A DNA stretch of 64,000 nucleotides from Flavobacterium johnsoniae UW101 (GCF_000016645.1 NC_009441.1:3844001-3908000), one strand, 5' to 3'; positions 8,942-18,519 are shown, counted from the stretch's first letter. Program-made: numbers and translations. The notes: generated by a model not told the origin, from the letters alone.

Positions 8942-9572
8942 AAATATATCTATTAAACATTTTAATTGTAAAAATGCCCAATTAATCTTTTCAGTTTATT
9001 TTAAAGTTACTGAATAATCATTTTTTAGGTCTCAACCGTAAAATTTAGCAGCCGAAAAATGACTGAATAAATCAAAAATATCAGATATTATCTTTTTCTT
9101 AGTTCTAGTTTGCATTTATCAATTCTTAAATAGGAATTAGACGTAATTTCATTTTATGCTGCTTAAACTTTCAAAAAAGGTTCATTCACACATCAAACCT
9201 AACTAATTAAAAATATTTATGGCTTATCTGCTAAAACGGGTATTTTTACTTATTTTAATTTCCTGTTTTTTACTTATTTAAGTTATTTCCTCTTATACAA
9301 ATAACACCATCAAAACTGCCTGTAACTATTTTAAAGAAATATAAAAGCACAAAAAACCTGATGATAAACAAAGTATCAAAAGGTTAGAAATATTTTTAGG
9401 AAGGAAATGCGCTTGAAGTATTAAAAGCAGTGATACCTTTAATAGGATAAATTCTAAAAGAATAAATATTTGAATTTGTAACACGGTACAAACTCTAAAC
9501 AAATGAAGCTGATATAATATAGCATTATCAGGAAAAGATATTATTTCTTTAAATCCTGATAACCAAGAGAGT
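8942..9572. other. 631-bp intergenic region without a gene
   Basis: This AT-rich stretch lies between the universal stress gene (its promoter should be near 8942-9050) and the 83-residue gene. No reading frame above about 20 codons with a plausible start was found on either strand. The only clear structure is a hairpin at 9525-9562, listed separately. Confidence 0.6.
9525..9562 (-). terminator. Hairpin downstream of the 83-residue gene
   Basis: The arms TTATCAGGA (9525-9533) and TCCTGATAA (9554-9562) are perfect inverted repeats of 9 bp, with a further short AAAGA/TCTTT pairing inside the loop. It lies 11 bp after the stop of the minus-strand gene at 9573. There is no T-run, so it may stabilise the 3' end rather than terminate. 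Confidence 0.5.
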
Positions 9573-9824
9573 CTATTTAACCAATACGCTTATAGTGTTA
9601 GTTAGGTTTTCTTTTATGATAAAGTCCTGAATGAATTCTTTAACCTCGTGACTGGCTTCTACTTTGGTTTCAAATGAATTAATATGAAACTCATCATCCT
9701 GATCGCTGATGTGGATAATTTCGGTATAACCTTTAGATATTAAAGTCCCTTTTAGTTTAATTATGTTTGACTGCTGCTTGCCGTCCAGCTCTTTGCGAAC
9801 TTGTAGTTTTATAGCTCTTTCCAT
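9573..9824 (-). CDS. Small uncharacterised protein, 83 residues
   Basis: I do not recognise a family. The protein is soluble and charged, without signal peptide, membrane segment or cysteine. It starts MERAIKLQVRKELDGKQQ and contains an alternating strand-like region (YTEIIHISDQDDEFHINSF), then a helix-like acidic and lysine-rich C-terminus ending in SVLVK. It is a monocistronic gene in an otherwise empty region, followed by a hairpin. The normal amino-acid composition and the absence of a competing frame support it as a real gene. Confidence 0.65.
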   Translation of the reverse strand: MERAIKLQVRKELDGKQQSNIIKLKGTLISKGYTEIIHISDQDDEFHINSFETKVEASHEVKEFIQDFIIKENLTNTISVLVK

Positions 9825-10108
9825 TTGTAAATATTTTTAAATAGTTAACTCTCATTCAATTATTAAATTTATAATAATTAGTAATTCGAAAAAATAATTT
9901 AACACACTCCACAACCTATTATTTATCAACACCTTATGAACATTTCTCAAAACTGCCTAAAATAAAGGATCGAACTATGTCTTTACTAATTAATACATCA
10001 TTATAATTAAATAAACAATCCCAAAAATGCTATAAGACTCCCTGCCAGATATATGATTATTTTTGAATTGAAACTTATATACGATAAATCAATTAAAACA
10101 GATTTTAT

Positions 10109-10462
10109 ATGACAGCAGATACTAACCGATTTTATAATCAGGATGATTATAATTTCACAGATGATAATCAGAGTTATGTTGACCAATATCAACAGGAACA
10201 TATGGGCGACGAAAATTTTGAACAGGAAAAATTATTAAATCAGGATCAAAATTATCTCGATAACGAATTCTCGAATGCGCTTGACAGAGATGAAGATGAT
10301 GAAATCGAACCGGAATACGATGAAGATGGTCTGGAAGAAGATGACTGGGACGAAGACGACGATTTAGATGAAAGTGATCTCGACGATGATCTGGTTGAAG
10401 ATTATGATGAAAATGACCGTGAGATCGAAAGTTTTTCTGATGATGGATATAAAATTGACTAA
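10109..10462 (+). CDS. Extremely acidic low-complexity protein, 117 residues
   Basis: No family is recognised. The first 60 residues are rich in Asn, Gln, Tyr and Asp (YNQDDYNFTDDNQSYVDQYQ). The second half is almost all Asp and Glu, with runs such as EEDDWDEDDDLDESDLDDD. It has no signal peptide, membrane segment or cysteine and is probably intrinsically disordered. Possible roles for such proteins include cation binding or DNA mimicry, but nothing here selects one. The gene stands alone and is followed by a strong hairpin at 10494. Long open frames on the opposite strand here (His-rich or hydrophobic) are by-products of the GAN-rich codons and were rejected. Confidence 0.7.
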   Translation: MTADTNRFYNQDDYNFTDDNQSYVDQYQQEHMGDENFEQEKLLNQDQNYLDNEFSNALDRDEDDEIEPEYDEDGLEEDDWDEDDDLDESDLDDDLVEDYDENDREIESFSDDGYKID

Positions 10463-10493
10463 TGAAAGTCATTTACACTTCTCAAAAAAAAAT

Positions 10494-10562
10494 GCTCAAG
10501 CGGAGCAAAATATGTATAGCATAATTTATTCAAATCTGGCTAGATATTTTGCTCCGCTGAGC
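10494..10562. terminator. Long hairpin between convergent genes
   Basis: The arm GCTCAAGCGGAGCAAAATAT at 10494-10513 pairs with 10544-10562 along about 19 bp, with a single-base bulge and a 30-base loop. It lies between the plus-strand acidic gene (ends 10462) and the minus-strand protease gene (ends 10600). It could serve as a shared, two-way terminator. Confidence 0.65.
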
Positions 10563-10599
10563 TATTTTATACAATATAAAATATTAAAATGGCTAGTAT

Positions 10600-11301
10600 T
10601 TAGTTATTTAAAGCTAGTTTGGTTTTATTAAATTTACTGTCGTAAACAATTACAAATCCTATCCAGATTACCAAAAGAGCCAGAATTACCATTAATTCTT
10701 GTTCGTGAACTCCTTCTTTTACAAAGAAATTGTTCAGCGAATGAACTCCCGCAACGGCAAGAAGTGAACCTGTTTTAGAATATATCTTACCAATTCCCCA
10801 GGTTCCGAAGAAAATAACCCCAAGAAAAATTAGGTTTGAAGTTGTCATATTAAGGTTTAAATGCCATACAAACCAAAGAATAGCAATAATAGCAATTGAA
10901 GTAAACTTTGGAAGCCCTTTTAATTGTTCCTGCAAAAATCCTCTCCAGCCAATTTCTTCTAAAAGTCCGTAAACTAAAACGGTAAAAGCAAATACAATTG
11001 GGAACTTTCCGTATATAAAATAATATAAGGTTGTAATAGAAAGCGCAGGAAGCAGCCAAAAAACAACAAAAGGCAGAATATAATTGCTGTATATTCCTTT
11101 TAAAGACATTGGATTTTGAAGTGAGAATAATTTTATTGCGGCAAAAGCTCCCAGAGCCGGCCCCAGACCTCGAATTAAAATAAATATATAATCATTATGT
11201 TCAACTCCCTTAAATAAATCTGTTTTAACAGCTATAAATCTGCATATAACAGCGATGATGTAAAAAACTGCAATTGCTCCGTAGTTAATTTTTGGTTTCA
11301 T
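10600..11301 (-). CDS. CPBP-family intramembrane metalloprotease (Abi/CAAX-protease type)
   Basis: This is an integral membrane protein of 233 residues with about seven hydrophobic segments. It contains the CPBP/Abi motifs in order: EEIGWRGFL (Glu115, Glu116, Arg120), the second motif with His147 in FVWHLNL, and HSLNN with His187 and Asn191. These residues form the active site of the CAAX-prenyl-endopeptidase-like family. In bacteria the family includes bacteriocin-immunity and membrane-protein processing enzymes, but the substrate here is unknown. The gene is monocistronic, on the strand opposite to the acidic gene, and begins 73 bp after the end of the broken Crp-type gene. Confidence 0.88.
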   Translation of the reverse strand: MKPKINYGAIAVFYIIAVICRFIAVKTDLFKGVEHNDYIFILIRGLGPALGAFAAIKLFSLQNPMSLKGIYSNYILPFVVFWLLPALSITTLYYFIYGKFPIVFAFTVLVYGLLEEIGWRGFLQEQLKGLPKFTSIAIIAILWFVWHLNLNMTTSNLIFLGVIFFGTWGIGKIYSKTGSLLAVAGVHSLNNFFVKEGVHEQELMVILALLVIWIGFVIVYDSKFNKTKLALNN

Positions 11302-11374
11302 AAGTTATCTTTTGATTAGGTTGAGACAAACTTAGTAATAGGAAACAAAAATAAAATTGACTTTGGGTAAGAAA

Positions 11375-11964
11375 TTACTTCTCAATAATTCTTTTTCGAA
11401 TGCGGCTTAAACTTTCTGCTGTTAATCCTAAATACGAGGCAATTATCTTTAAAGGAGTGCGCTGAAAAATTTCTGGTCTGGATTCTATCAGTTTTAAATA
11501 ACGATCCTGTGGCGTAAGCGTTAAAAGATCAATTTGCTGCTGTTGTTTTTGTATGTACAGCATTTCAGAAACTGCTTTTCCTACCCTCAAACCAGCTTGA
11601 GACCGACTGTAAAGTTCTTTTAGGTCTTCATGATGAATTGACCATAAAGTAAGATCTTCCAAAGCTTCAACTTTAATAACAGAAGGTTTTGATTTAAAAA
11701 AGAAAGATAATCACTTATAAAAGACCTTTCATAAAGCAGGTTAATGCAGATATCCCTGTTCCCGTCCCACACAAACAATCCGGCAGAACCTTTAATTATT
11801 ATATTCAAAAACTTTTCGACCTGATTGTATTCCTTTATAATCTGAGATTTTTTAAATCTTCTGACTTCTATCTTGTTAGAAAATCCGTCCCAGATATTGG
11901 TATCTGAGGCGTAATATGAATCAAAAATCTTTTTTACATCTTCTGGAGAAGGATTTTGGGGCAT
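11375..11964 (-). pseudogene. Crp/Fnr-family transcription regulator interrupted by a frameshift
   Basis: Two overlapping frames together make one Crp/Fnr-like protein. The N-terminal part (11964 leftward) carries the cyclic-nucleotide-binding-like barrel (FLNIIIKGSAGLFVWDGNRD). The C-terminal part carries a helix-turn-helix (LKIIASYLGLTAESLSRIRK). The break is at a run of six A on the plus strand (11696-11701). Restoring one base to that run joins the frames as SFFKSKPSVIKVEALEDL, which is normal family sequence. The total length would then be about 196 residues, usual for the family. It is either a recent pseudogene, a slippage-controlled gene or an assembly error. It lies divergent to the small secreted gene and the second efflux operon, which would be natural targets. 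Confidence 0.85.
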
Positions 11965-12151
11965 GGTTTAGAAATTTCGATTTACAAAAACCAAATTACA
12001 AAACAAATTTTAGTAAAATCTTTAAAAAGCCTTTTTTTCTTCATCTTTTTTTGAAAAAATTAAGAAATCCATACTTCACAAATGACTATCTTTGGCCATC
12101 AATTATGAGCCCTTTTTAACAAAACAAATTTATAATCTTCGAATTCAGTCG

Positions 12152-12511
12152 ATGAAAAACACTAAGTTCACTTGTATAATTTTATTATTCCTGCTTCTCT
12201 TTATTAAGAGTACGGAATCTAATAAATATCATGCTGAACAAGACGTGTGCAAAAATCTCTGCGAACTTACTACGTCAGATATTCCGCAGTTTTCATCTAC
12301 GGATATGCACAACAAGGAAATCCAGATTCATTATGTTGTAAAAAAGAAGATGAAGTTTAGAGCAACGACTCTGGACAGCAGCACCTTAAGACCGCCTTAT
12401 TACAGCAATCTGATTAAATTCAGAAATTACAAAAGAAGCTTATTTTATGGAATCGCTTCTATATACCAAATTCAGCGTCACACTTACCTGCACCTGTATC
12501 AATTATTCTAG
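12152..12511 (+). CDS. Small secreted protein of unknown function, 119 residues
   Basis: I do not recognise a family. An in-frame start 60 bp further upstream exists, but the ATG at 12152 gives a clean Sec signal peptide (MKNTKFTCIILLFLLLF), so it was chosen. The mature part is basic, with two cysteines (DVCKNLCEL) and an aromatic- and Arg/His-rich C-terminus. It lies between the broken Crp-type regulator (divergent) and the second efflux operon (same strand, 243 bp downstream). A weak hairpin follows it. It might be a regulator or accessory factor of that efflux system, but this is only positional. Confidence 0.5.
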   Translation: MKNTKFTCIILLFLLLFIKSTESNKYHAEQDVCKNLCELTTSDIPQFSSTDMHNKEIQIHYVVKKKMKFRATTLDSSTLRPPYYSNLIKFRNYKRSLFYGIASIYQIQRHTYLHLYQLF

Positions 12512-12542
12512 TTTTTAGAACCCCGTTTTTATTTTTACAAAA

Positions 12543-12570
12543 ATGCAGTTTTTCAGCTGCAGTATTTTTT
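12543..12570 (+). terminator. Possible weak terminator
   Basis: A short stem TGCAG/CTGCA (12544-12548 with 12557-12561) is followed by a T-rich run at 12565-12571. It lies 32 bp after the small secreted gene. The stem is only 5 bp, so confidence is low. Confidence 0.35.
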
Positions 12571-12754
12571 TGTGTTCCTAACCAAACACAAAGAAGCGTG
12601 TTTTCTATTTGTAAAAATATTAACCCGCTCGAAACGGTCTGAAAAGACAGTATTCGCAGCATTTCCATTTTATTTTCTAAACCCAATTAAAAACTCCCTG
12701 TAGGCTGTCTATAAGGGAGAGAATCTATTTATTTATTATTATAACAAATTAATC

Positions 12755-13861
12755 ATGAGCATTAAAAACAATTCATTTTTCATCTCTATTTTATCACTGT
12801 TCGTTCTGGTCTCGTGCGGTGATAAAGCCAAAAAAAATTCAGATAAAATCAAAACACTGCCCGTTTATAAGGTGACTTTGAGAGATACCGTGGTTTCTAA
12901 CCGATTTGTTGCCGATGTTCACGCCAAAAACAATGTCGAAATTCACGCTCGTATTCCCGGATTACTCGATAAAGTATATGTAAGCGAAGGACAAAAAGTA
13001 AAAAAAGGACAAGTCCTGTTTAAAATAAGCGATGTAGAACTCCAAATACAACTTTTAAAAGCCGAAGCTGTTTATAAAAGCAGTATGGCCGATTTAAGAA
13101 TCGCAACCGTTGAACTGGAACAAGCCCAGACCCTTTTTAATAAAAAAGTAATTGCCGATAAGGAATTAGAATTATCTAAAGCAAAACACGATGCAGCTTC
13201 TGCTAAAGTGGCTCACGCATCTGCAGAAAGAAAAGCGATCAATCAGCAGATTAGTTTTACCACAATCCGCGCTCCATTTGACGGAACGGTTGACCGAATT
13301 CCGTTTAAAGAAGGAAGTCTGGTAGAAAACGGTTCTCTTTTAACCAACGTGTCACAGCTTGATTATATTTACGCTTATTTCTCAATTCCTGAAAATATTT
13401 ATTTCCAGATGATGACAGATAAAAGCCTGAATACTCATGAAGATATTCAACTGGTTTTGCCAAACGGAATTGTCTATAACCAAAAAGGAGAACTTAGAAC
13501 TGCCGACGGAGATATCGACCGACAAACTGGTTCTATTCAATATAAAGCAAAATTTGAAAATCCGCAGGGATTTATCAAACACGGAACATCTGGAAAACTT
13601 ATTATTTCAGAACCCAAAACCAATGCGATCATAATTCCGCAAAAAGCAGTTTTTTCTATTCAGGACAAACAATTCGTATTTCTGGTAAATAAGGAAGGCA
13701 AAGTAAAAATGACCAACGTTACTATTGGAAGTACTCTTGATGATGTATACATTCTAAACAAAGGTTTAAAAAACAACGATTTAATTGTTCAGGAAGGCAT
13801 TCAGTCTTTACGCGACGGCGATAAAATCAATATTAAAGAAACCCAGAACGTAAGCCTGTAA
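12755..13861 (+). CDS. RND efflux periplasmic adaptor (membrane fusion protein) lipoprotein, second system
   Basis: This is the adaptor of the second tripartite pump. The 368-residue protein begins with a lipoprotein signal (FVLVSCGDK, acyl Cys21). It continues with the first lipoyl half (IPGLLDKVYVSEGQKVKKGQ), an alpha-hairpin at about 100-155 and the second lipoyl half (TTIRAPFDGTVDRIPFKEG). The barrel domains come last. It is the first gene of a three-gene operon, with 26 bp to the RND pump. It is only distantly similar to the adaptor at 3344-4480, so the two pumps are not a recent duplication. Confidence 0.95.
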   Translation: MSIKNNSFFISILSLFVLVSCGDKAKKNSDKIKTLPVYKVTLRDTVVSNRFVADVHAKNNVEIHARIPGLLDKVYVSEGQKVKKGQVLFKISDVELQIQLLKAEAVYKSSMADLRIATVELEQAQTLFNKKVIADKELELSKAKHDAASAKVAHASAERKAINQQISFTTIRAPFDGTVDRIPFKEGSLVENGSLLTNVSQLDYIYAYFSIPENIYFQMMTDKSLNTHEDIQLVLPNGIVYNQKGELRTADGDIDRQTGSIQYKAKFENPQGFIKHGTSGKLIISEPKTNAIIIPQKAVFSIQDKQFVFLVNKEGKVKMTNVTIGSTLDDVYILNKGLKNNDLIVQEGIQSLRDGDKINIKETQNVSL

Positions 13862-13887
13862 TTATACATTATTAAAAAGATTTCGAA

Positions 13888-16800
13888 ATGATAGAAATGT
13901 TTATCAAAAGAAAAATATTATCATTAATCATCTCGGTTATGATAGTACTTTTAGGATTACTGGCTTTGTTCCAGCTTCCTATTACACAATTTCCAGATAT
14001 TGTGCCTCCGTCTGTAACGGTTACGGCAAAATATACCGGAGCCAATGCAGAGGTTTCTGCCAATGCCGTAGCGCTTCCGTTAGAACGAGCTATAAACGGT
14101 GTTCCGGGAATGACGTATATGTCTACTGTAACTTCAAATGACGGTTTAACGCTGATTCAGGTTTTCTTTGAAGTAGGAACCGATCCTGATTTGGCAGCCG
14201 TAAACGTTCAAAACCGTGTGACAACAATACTTGACGAACTTCCCGAAGAAGTTATTCGTGCCGGAGTTACCACAGAAAAAGAGGTAAACAGTATGCTGAT
14301 GTACCTGAATATTACTAGTACAGATAAAACTCAGGATGAACAGTTTATCTTCAATTTTACGGATATTAATATTCTTCAGGAATTAAAACGTATTGATGGT
14401 GTCGGCCGTGCTGAAATTATGGGTCAGAAAGAATATTCGATGCGTGTCTGGCTGGATCCGCAAAAAATGCTTTCTTATAATATATCGGCAAATGAAGTCA
14501 TCAATTCTCTTCAAAAGCAAAACATTTCTGCCGCTCCGGGTAAAGTAGGTGAAGGATCCGGACAGCTTGACAATCAGTTACAATATGTAATAAAGTACGG
14601 CGGAAAATTCTTTGAACCAAAACAGTATGAAGAAATTCCGCTGAGAGCCAATCCAGACGGAACGATTCTGCGTTTAAAAGATATTTCGAACATTGAATTT
14701 GGTTCGATGAGTTACGGAATGGTTTCTAAAACCGATGGAAAACCTTCGGCATCTATTATGTTGAAACAGCGTCCAGGTTCGAATGCATCTGAAGTTATTG
14801 CCAGTGTAAAAGAAAAAATGGCAGAACTAAAAGGAACTTCTTTTCCTCCGGGAATGGATTACAACATTGCGTATGACGTTTCGCGTTTTCTTGACGCTTC
14901 TATCGACGAGGTTTTAAGAACACTGATTGAAGCTTTTATTCTGGTTGCATTTGTGGTTTTTATCTTCCTGCAAGACTGGCGTTCGACCTTAATTCCGGTT
15001 TTAGCCGTTCCTGTTGCCTTAATTGGTTCGTTTACGTTTATGTCGATGATGGGATTCTCGATCAACCTGTTAACGCTTTTTGCTTTGGTTCTTTCTATCG
15101 GAATTGTTGTTGATAACGCGATTGTCGTCGTCGAGGCCGTTCACGTAAAAATTTCCGAAGAACATATGGAACCTTTGCCTGCCACAATCAGCGCGATGAA
15201 AGAAATTACCGGAGCTGTAATTGCCATTACCATTGTTATGGCGGCTGTATTTATTCCCGTTGCCTTTTTGAGCGGTCCGGTTGGGGTTTTCTACAGGCAG
15301 TTCTCGTTAACGATGGCAATTAGTATTGTGATTTCGGGAATCAATGCCCTTACGCTTACTCCTGCTTTGTGTGCTATTATGCTGAAAGCGCATGATCCAA
15401 GCAAAGAAAAAAAATCTTTACTGGATAAATTTTTCCACCGATTCAATAAATGGTTTGATAATGTAACGTCTAAATACATTAAAGTATTAGTAAAATTTGC
15501 CGATCGTACTTCGATTACGGTTGGATTATTGGTTTTATTCTGCTTATTTACCTGGGGAACAAGCAAGTTTCTGCCTTCAGGATTTATTCCGTCTGAAGAT
15601 CAGGGAATGGTCTATGTAAACGTAACTACACCTCAGGGAGCAACGGTAGAACGTACCGAAAAAGCATTAGACGAAGTAACACGTCTTGCTAAAGAAATTA
15701 ATGGTGTTGACAACGTAACGACACTTGCGGGATACAGTATTGTAACTGAAATTGCCGGCGCTTCTTACGGAATGGGAATGATCAACTTGAAGGATTGGAA
15801 AGAACGTGATATTTCGGTAAACGAATTTATCGCCAAACTAACCGAAAAAACAAGAGGCATTACAGATGCGCAAATTGAAATTTTTGCACCGCCAACAGTT
15901 CCCGGATTTGGTAATACGAGTGGTTTTGAACTTCGTTTACTCGATAAATCCGGCGGAACTATTAATAATACCGATGAAGTAACTAAAAACTTTATTAAAG
16001 AACTTAATGCTTCACCCGAAATACAAAACTCCTTTACCAGTTTTGATGCAACTTTTCCGCAGTATTTAATTCATATTGATTATGATCTTGCGGCAAAAAA
16101 AGGAATTTCTGTAGACAATGCTATGGCAACTTTACAAACCATGTTAGGTTCGTTTTATGCAACCAACTTTATTCGTTTTTCTCAAATGTATAAAGTAATG
16201 GTTCAGGCAAGTCCGCAGTTTAGAAAAAATCCCGAAAGTATTCTGGATATGTATTTAAAAAATGATGCAGGCGAAATGGTTCCGTTTTCAACTTTTATCA
16301 AATTAGAACGTGTTTATGGTCCAGAAGTTTTAACACGATACAATATGTATATGTCGGCTATGATTAACGGAGAACCGGCAGAAGGCTACAGTTCTGGAGA
16401 AGCTATTGCTGCTGTTGAAAGAATAGCCGAAGAAAAACTCCCTAGCCGATTTGAACTGGAATGGTCGGGAATGACGCGTGAAGAAATTCTCTCCGGAAAT
16501 CAGACTATTTACATTTTCGCTCTTTGTATTCTGTTTGTGTATTTACTGCTTGCGGCACAGTACGAGAGTTTACTGCTTCCGTTTCCGGTATTATTGAGTC
16601 TGCCTGTTGGAGTTTTTGGTTCTTATCTTGCTCTTTTAATGGTTGGTTTAGACAACAATATTTACGCACAGGTAGCACTCGTCATGCTGATTGGTCTGCT
16701 CGCCAAAAATGCCATTTTGATTGTGGAGTTTGCGATGGCACAAAACAAGTTAGGACGAGACATTACCGAAGCAGCGATTGAAGGTGCGAGACTTCGTTTC

Positions 16801-17004
16801 AGACCTATTCTTATGACATCTTTTGCTTTTATTTCAGGATTGATTCCGTTGTGTATTGCCACCGGAGCCGGAGCAGTTGGAAACCGTTCAATTGGTACTG
16901 CAGCAGCTGGAGGAATGCTTATAGGAACTGTTTTCGGACTTGTAATCATTCCGGGACTTTATATCCTGTTTGCCAAATTAGAAAAAGCAATGAATAAAAA
17001 TTAA
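13888..17004 (+). CDS. RND-family efflux pump inner-membrane subunit, second system
   Basis: This is a proton-coupled exporter of 1038 residues, full length for HAE1 pumps, with FPDIVPPSVTV near residue 35 and the usual twelve-helix architecture. The TM4 motif reads GIVVDNAIVVVE, so Asp409 is kept and the second acidic residue is Asn410. In AcrB both positions are Asp, while SwrC-like pumps naturally use Asp-Asn. The TM10 segment LLAKNAILIVEFA with its Lys is present. It is the middle gene of the operon: 26 bp after the adaptor and 3 bp before the outer-membrane factor. The substrate is unknown. Confidence 0.96.
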   Translation: MIEMFIKRKILSLIISVMIVLLGLLALFQLPITQFPDIVPPSVTVTAKYTGANAEVSANAVALPLERAINGVPGMTYMSTVTSNDGLTLIQVFFEVGTDPDLAAVNVQNRVTTILDELPEEVIRAGVTTEKEVNSMLMYLNITSTDKTQDEQFIFNFTDINILQELKRIDGVGRAEIMGQKEYSMRVWLDPQKMLSYNISANEVINSLQKQNISAAPGKVGEGSGQLDNQLQYVIKYGGKFFEPKQYEEIPLRANPDGTILRLKDISNIEFGSMSYGMVSKTDGKPSASIMLKQRPGSNASEVIASVKEKMAELKGTSFPPGMDYNIAYDVSRFLDASIDEVLRTLIEAFILVAFVVFIFLQDWRSTLIPVLAVPVALIGSFTFMSMMGFSINLLTLFALVLSIGIVVDNAIVVVEAVHVKISEEHMEPLPATISAMKEITGAVIAITIVMAAVFIPVAFLSGPVGVFYRQFSLTMAISIVISGINALTLTPALCAIMLKAHDPSKEKKSLLDKFFHRFNKWFDNVTSKYIKVLVKFADRTSITVGLLVLFCLFTWGTSKFLPSGFIPSEDQGMVYVNVTTPQGATVERTEKALDEVTRLAKEINGVDNVTTLAGYSIVTEIAGASYGMGMINLKDWKERDISVNEFIAKLTEKTRGITDAQIEIFAPPTVPGFGNTSGFELRLLDKSGGTINNTDEVTKNFIKELNASPEIQNSFTSFDATFPQYLIHIDYDLAAKKGISVDNAMATLQTMLGSFYATNFIRFSQMYKVMVQASPQFRKNPESILDMYLKNDAGEMVPFSTFIKLERVYGPEVLTRYNMYMSAMINGEPAEGYSSGEAIAAVERIAEEKLPSRFELEWSGMTREEILSGNQTIYIFALCILFVYLLLAAQYESLLLPFPVLLSLPVGVFGSYLALLMVGLDNNIYAQVALVMLIGLLAKNAILIVEFAMAQNKLGRDITEAAIEGARLRFRPILMTSFAFISGLIPLCIATGAGAVGNRSIGTAAAGGMLIGTVFGLVIIPGLYILFAKLEKAMNKN

Positions 17005-17007
17005 AAC

Positions 17008-18462
17008 ATGAAACAAGAAATAAATAGATATATAATCTTCGGAGGCGTTTTACTGCTTACAGCCTGCTCTGCTCCTAAAATCAACAATAATTTCGCGGCA
17101 AAACAACTGCCTGAAAATTTTGATTTGAAAAGAAAAAAAGCAGAAGACAGTCTGCAGGATTTTATTCCGCTAAAAACAGAAACCTATTTTAAAGATGCCA
17201 AACTGGAAAACCTTTTAAAGAAAGCCATTGCCCAAAATCCTGACTATTTAATTATGCAGGAAAGAATTTTAATTGCCAATTCGCATTTAAAAGCAGCAAA
17301 ACTGGGGCTTCTTCCTTCTTTGGATTTTGTGGCTGATGCTTCCGGAACGCATTATGGAAAATACACTATGGACGGTGTAGGGAATTTTGATACCAATTTT
17401 TCGCAAAATATTAATGAAAAACAAAGGATAAACGAAGATGTAACCCCTAACCTCTTTTTAGGCGGAAAAGTTTCGTGGGAAGCTGATATTTGGGGAAAAC
17501 TGAGCAATCGAAAAAAAGCGGCTCGTGAACGTTTCTTTGCTTCTCAGGAAGGAATGCGTTTACTGCAAACCCGATTGTTAAGCGATGTCGCCGATTTGTA
17601 TTATAAACTGATCGCTTTAGACAAACAGGCTTCGATTTACGATAAAAACCTCAAAACACAACAAAAAGCGCTTGATATTATTTCGGCACAACGATCTGTG
17701 GGAAAAGCAACCGAATTGGCTGTACAGCAGTTTAATGCTCAGAATAATAATATTTTAGCCGAAGCTGAACAGCTGAATTTAAGCATTGACCAAACTGAAA
17801 AAGCGTTATTAAATCTTTTAGGGGAATATGGCGGAAAAATCGACAGAAGTTCTGATTTTCTTTCTGGTCATCTTGAGGTGTTAAATCAAAAAATAAGCGT
17901 AGATTCGATTATTCATAAAAGACCCGATGTATCTGAAGCGTATCATGAACTTCGTGCCTCAAATGCCGATGCTAAGGCTGCACGTGCTGCCTTTTTCCCG
18001 ACTTTAAACTTGGGAGGTTATGCCGGATTTAACTCGTTTTCTTTTTCAACTTTTTTTGATAACGGATCGTTTGCCTGGCAATTGCTTGGCGGATTAACAG
18101 CTCCGGTTTTTAATAAGGGACAAATAAAACAAGAATTTTTTGTATCTAATAAAAGACAGCAGATTTCGTTTCTGCAATATCAAAATACAATTACAACAGC
18201 GTATAATGAACTCAGTGCTTTACTGCACAGAACAGAATCTTTTGTTGATGTTTTGAAATATAAATCGAAGGAAATTGAACATCTCGAAATTGCTGTAAAC
18301 GTTTCAAATGATTTGTATTTGAGCGGTTATGCCAATTATCTGGAAATTATTAATGCCCAAAAAAATAAACTGCAGGCCGAACTTGACTTTGTCGACATTC
18401 AATTAAAAAATGCAGAGTCACAGGTTTTATTGTACAAGGCTTTAGGAGGAGGAATTAACTAA
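17008..18462 (+). CDS. RND efflux outer-membrane factor (OprM/NodT-like) lipoprotein
   Basis: This is the outer-membrane duct of the second pump. It has 484 residues with a lipoprotein signal (GGVLLLTACSAPK, Cys20) and two TolC-type repeats of long helices. The typical sentences EADIWGKLSNRKKAARE and KRPDVSEAYHELRASNADAK mark the two halves, followed by FFPTLNLGGYAGF. Its start codon lies 3 bp after the pump stop, so translation is probably coupled. A strong terminator follows at 18520, closing the operon. Confidence 0.95.
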   Translation: MKQEINRYIIFGGVLLLTACSAPKINNNFAAKQLPENFDLKRKKAEDSLQDFIPLKTETYFKDAKLENLLKKAIAQNPDYLIMQERILIANSHLKAAKLGLLPSLDFVADASGTHYGKYTMDGVGNFDTNFSQNINEKQRINEDVTPNLFLGGKVSWEADIWGKLSNRKKAARERFFASQEGMRLLQTRLLSDVADLYYKLIALDKQASIYDKNLKTQQKALDIISAQRSVGKATELAVQQFNAQNNNILAEAEQLNLSIDQTEKALLNLLGEYGGKIDRSSDFLSGHLEVLNQKISVDSIIHKRPDVSEAYHELRASNADAKAARAAFFPTLNLGGYAGFNSFSFSTFFDNGSFAWQLLGGLTAPVFNKGQIKQEFFVSNKRQQISFLQYQNTITTAYNELSALLHRTESFVDVLKYKSKEIEHLEIAVNVSNDLYLSGYANYLEIINAQKNKLQAELDFVDIQLKNAESQVLLYKALGGGIN

Positions 18463-18519
18463 TCTTGAAGCTGCTACTGGTCGTAAACTTTTGAATTAGT
18501 ACTTAAAAACTGCAGTTAT

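Noticed and set aside
10007-10201. Hydrophobic 64-codon frame on the minus strand that could be a small membrane protein
   Set aside because: It runs into the start of the acidic gene, in AT-rich DNA where hydrophobic codons arise by chance. No partner or upstream signal was seen.
10155-10472. His-rich frame on the minus strand opposite to the acidic gene
   Set aside because: It is the antisense of GAT/GAA-rich codons, has no plausible start context and is fully covered by the better plus-strand gene.
10600-11301. CPBP protease as immunity protein for a nearby bacteriocin
   Set aside because: No bacteriocin precursor, maturation or export gene was found next to it.
12459-12686. 75-codon minus-strand frame between the small secreted gene and the second efflux operon
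   Set aside because: It overlaps the secreted gene's end and a hairpin, and its composition is not typical of a protein.
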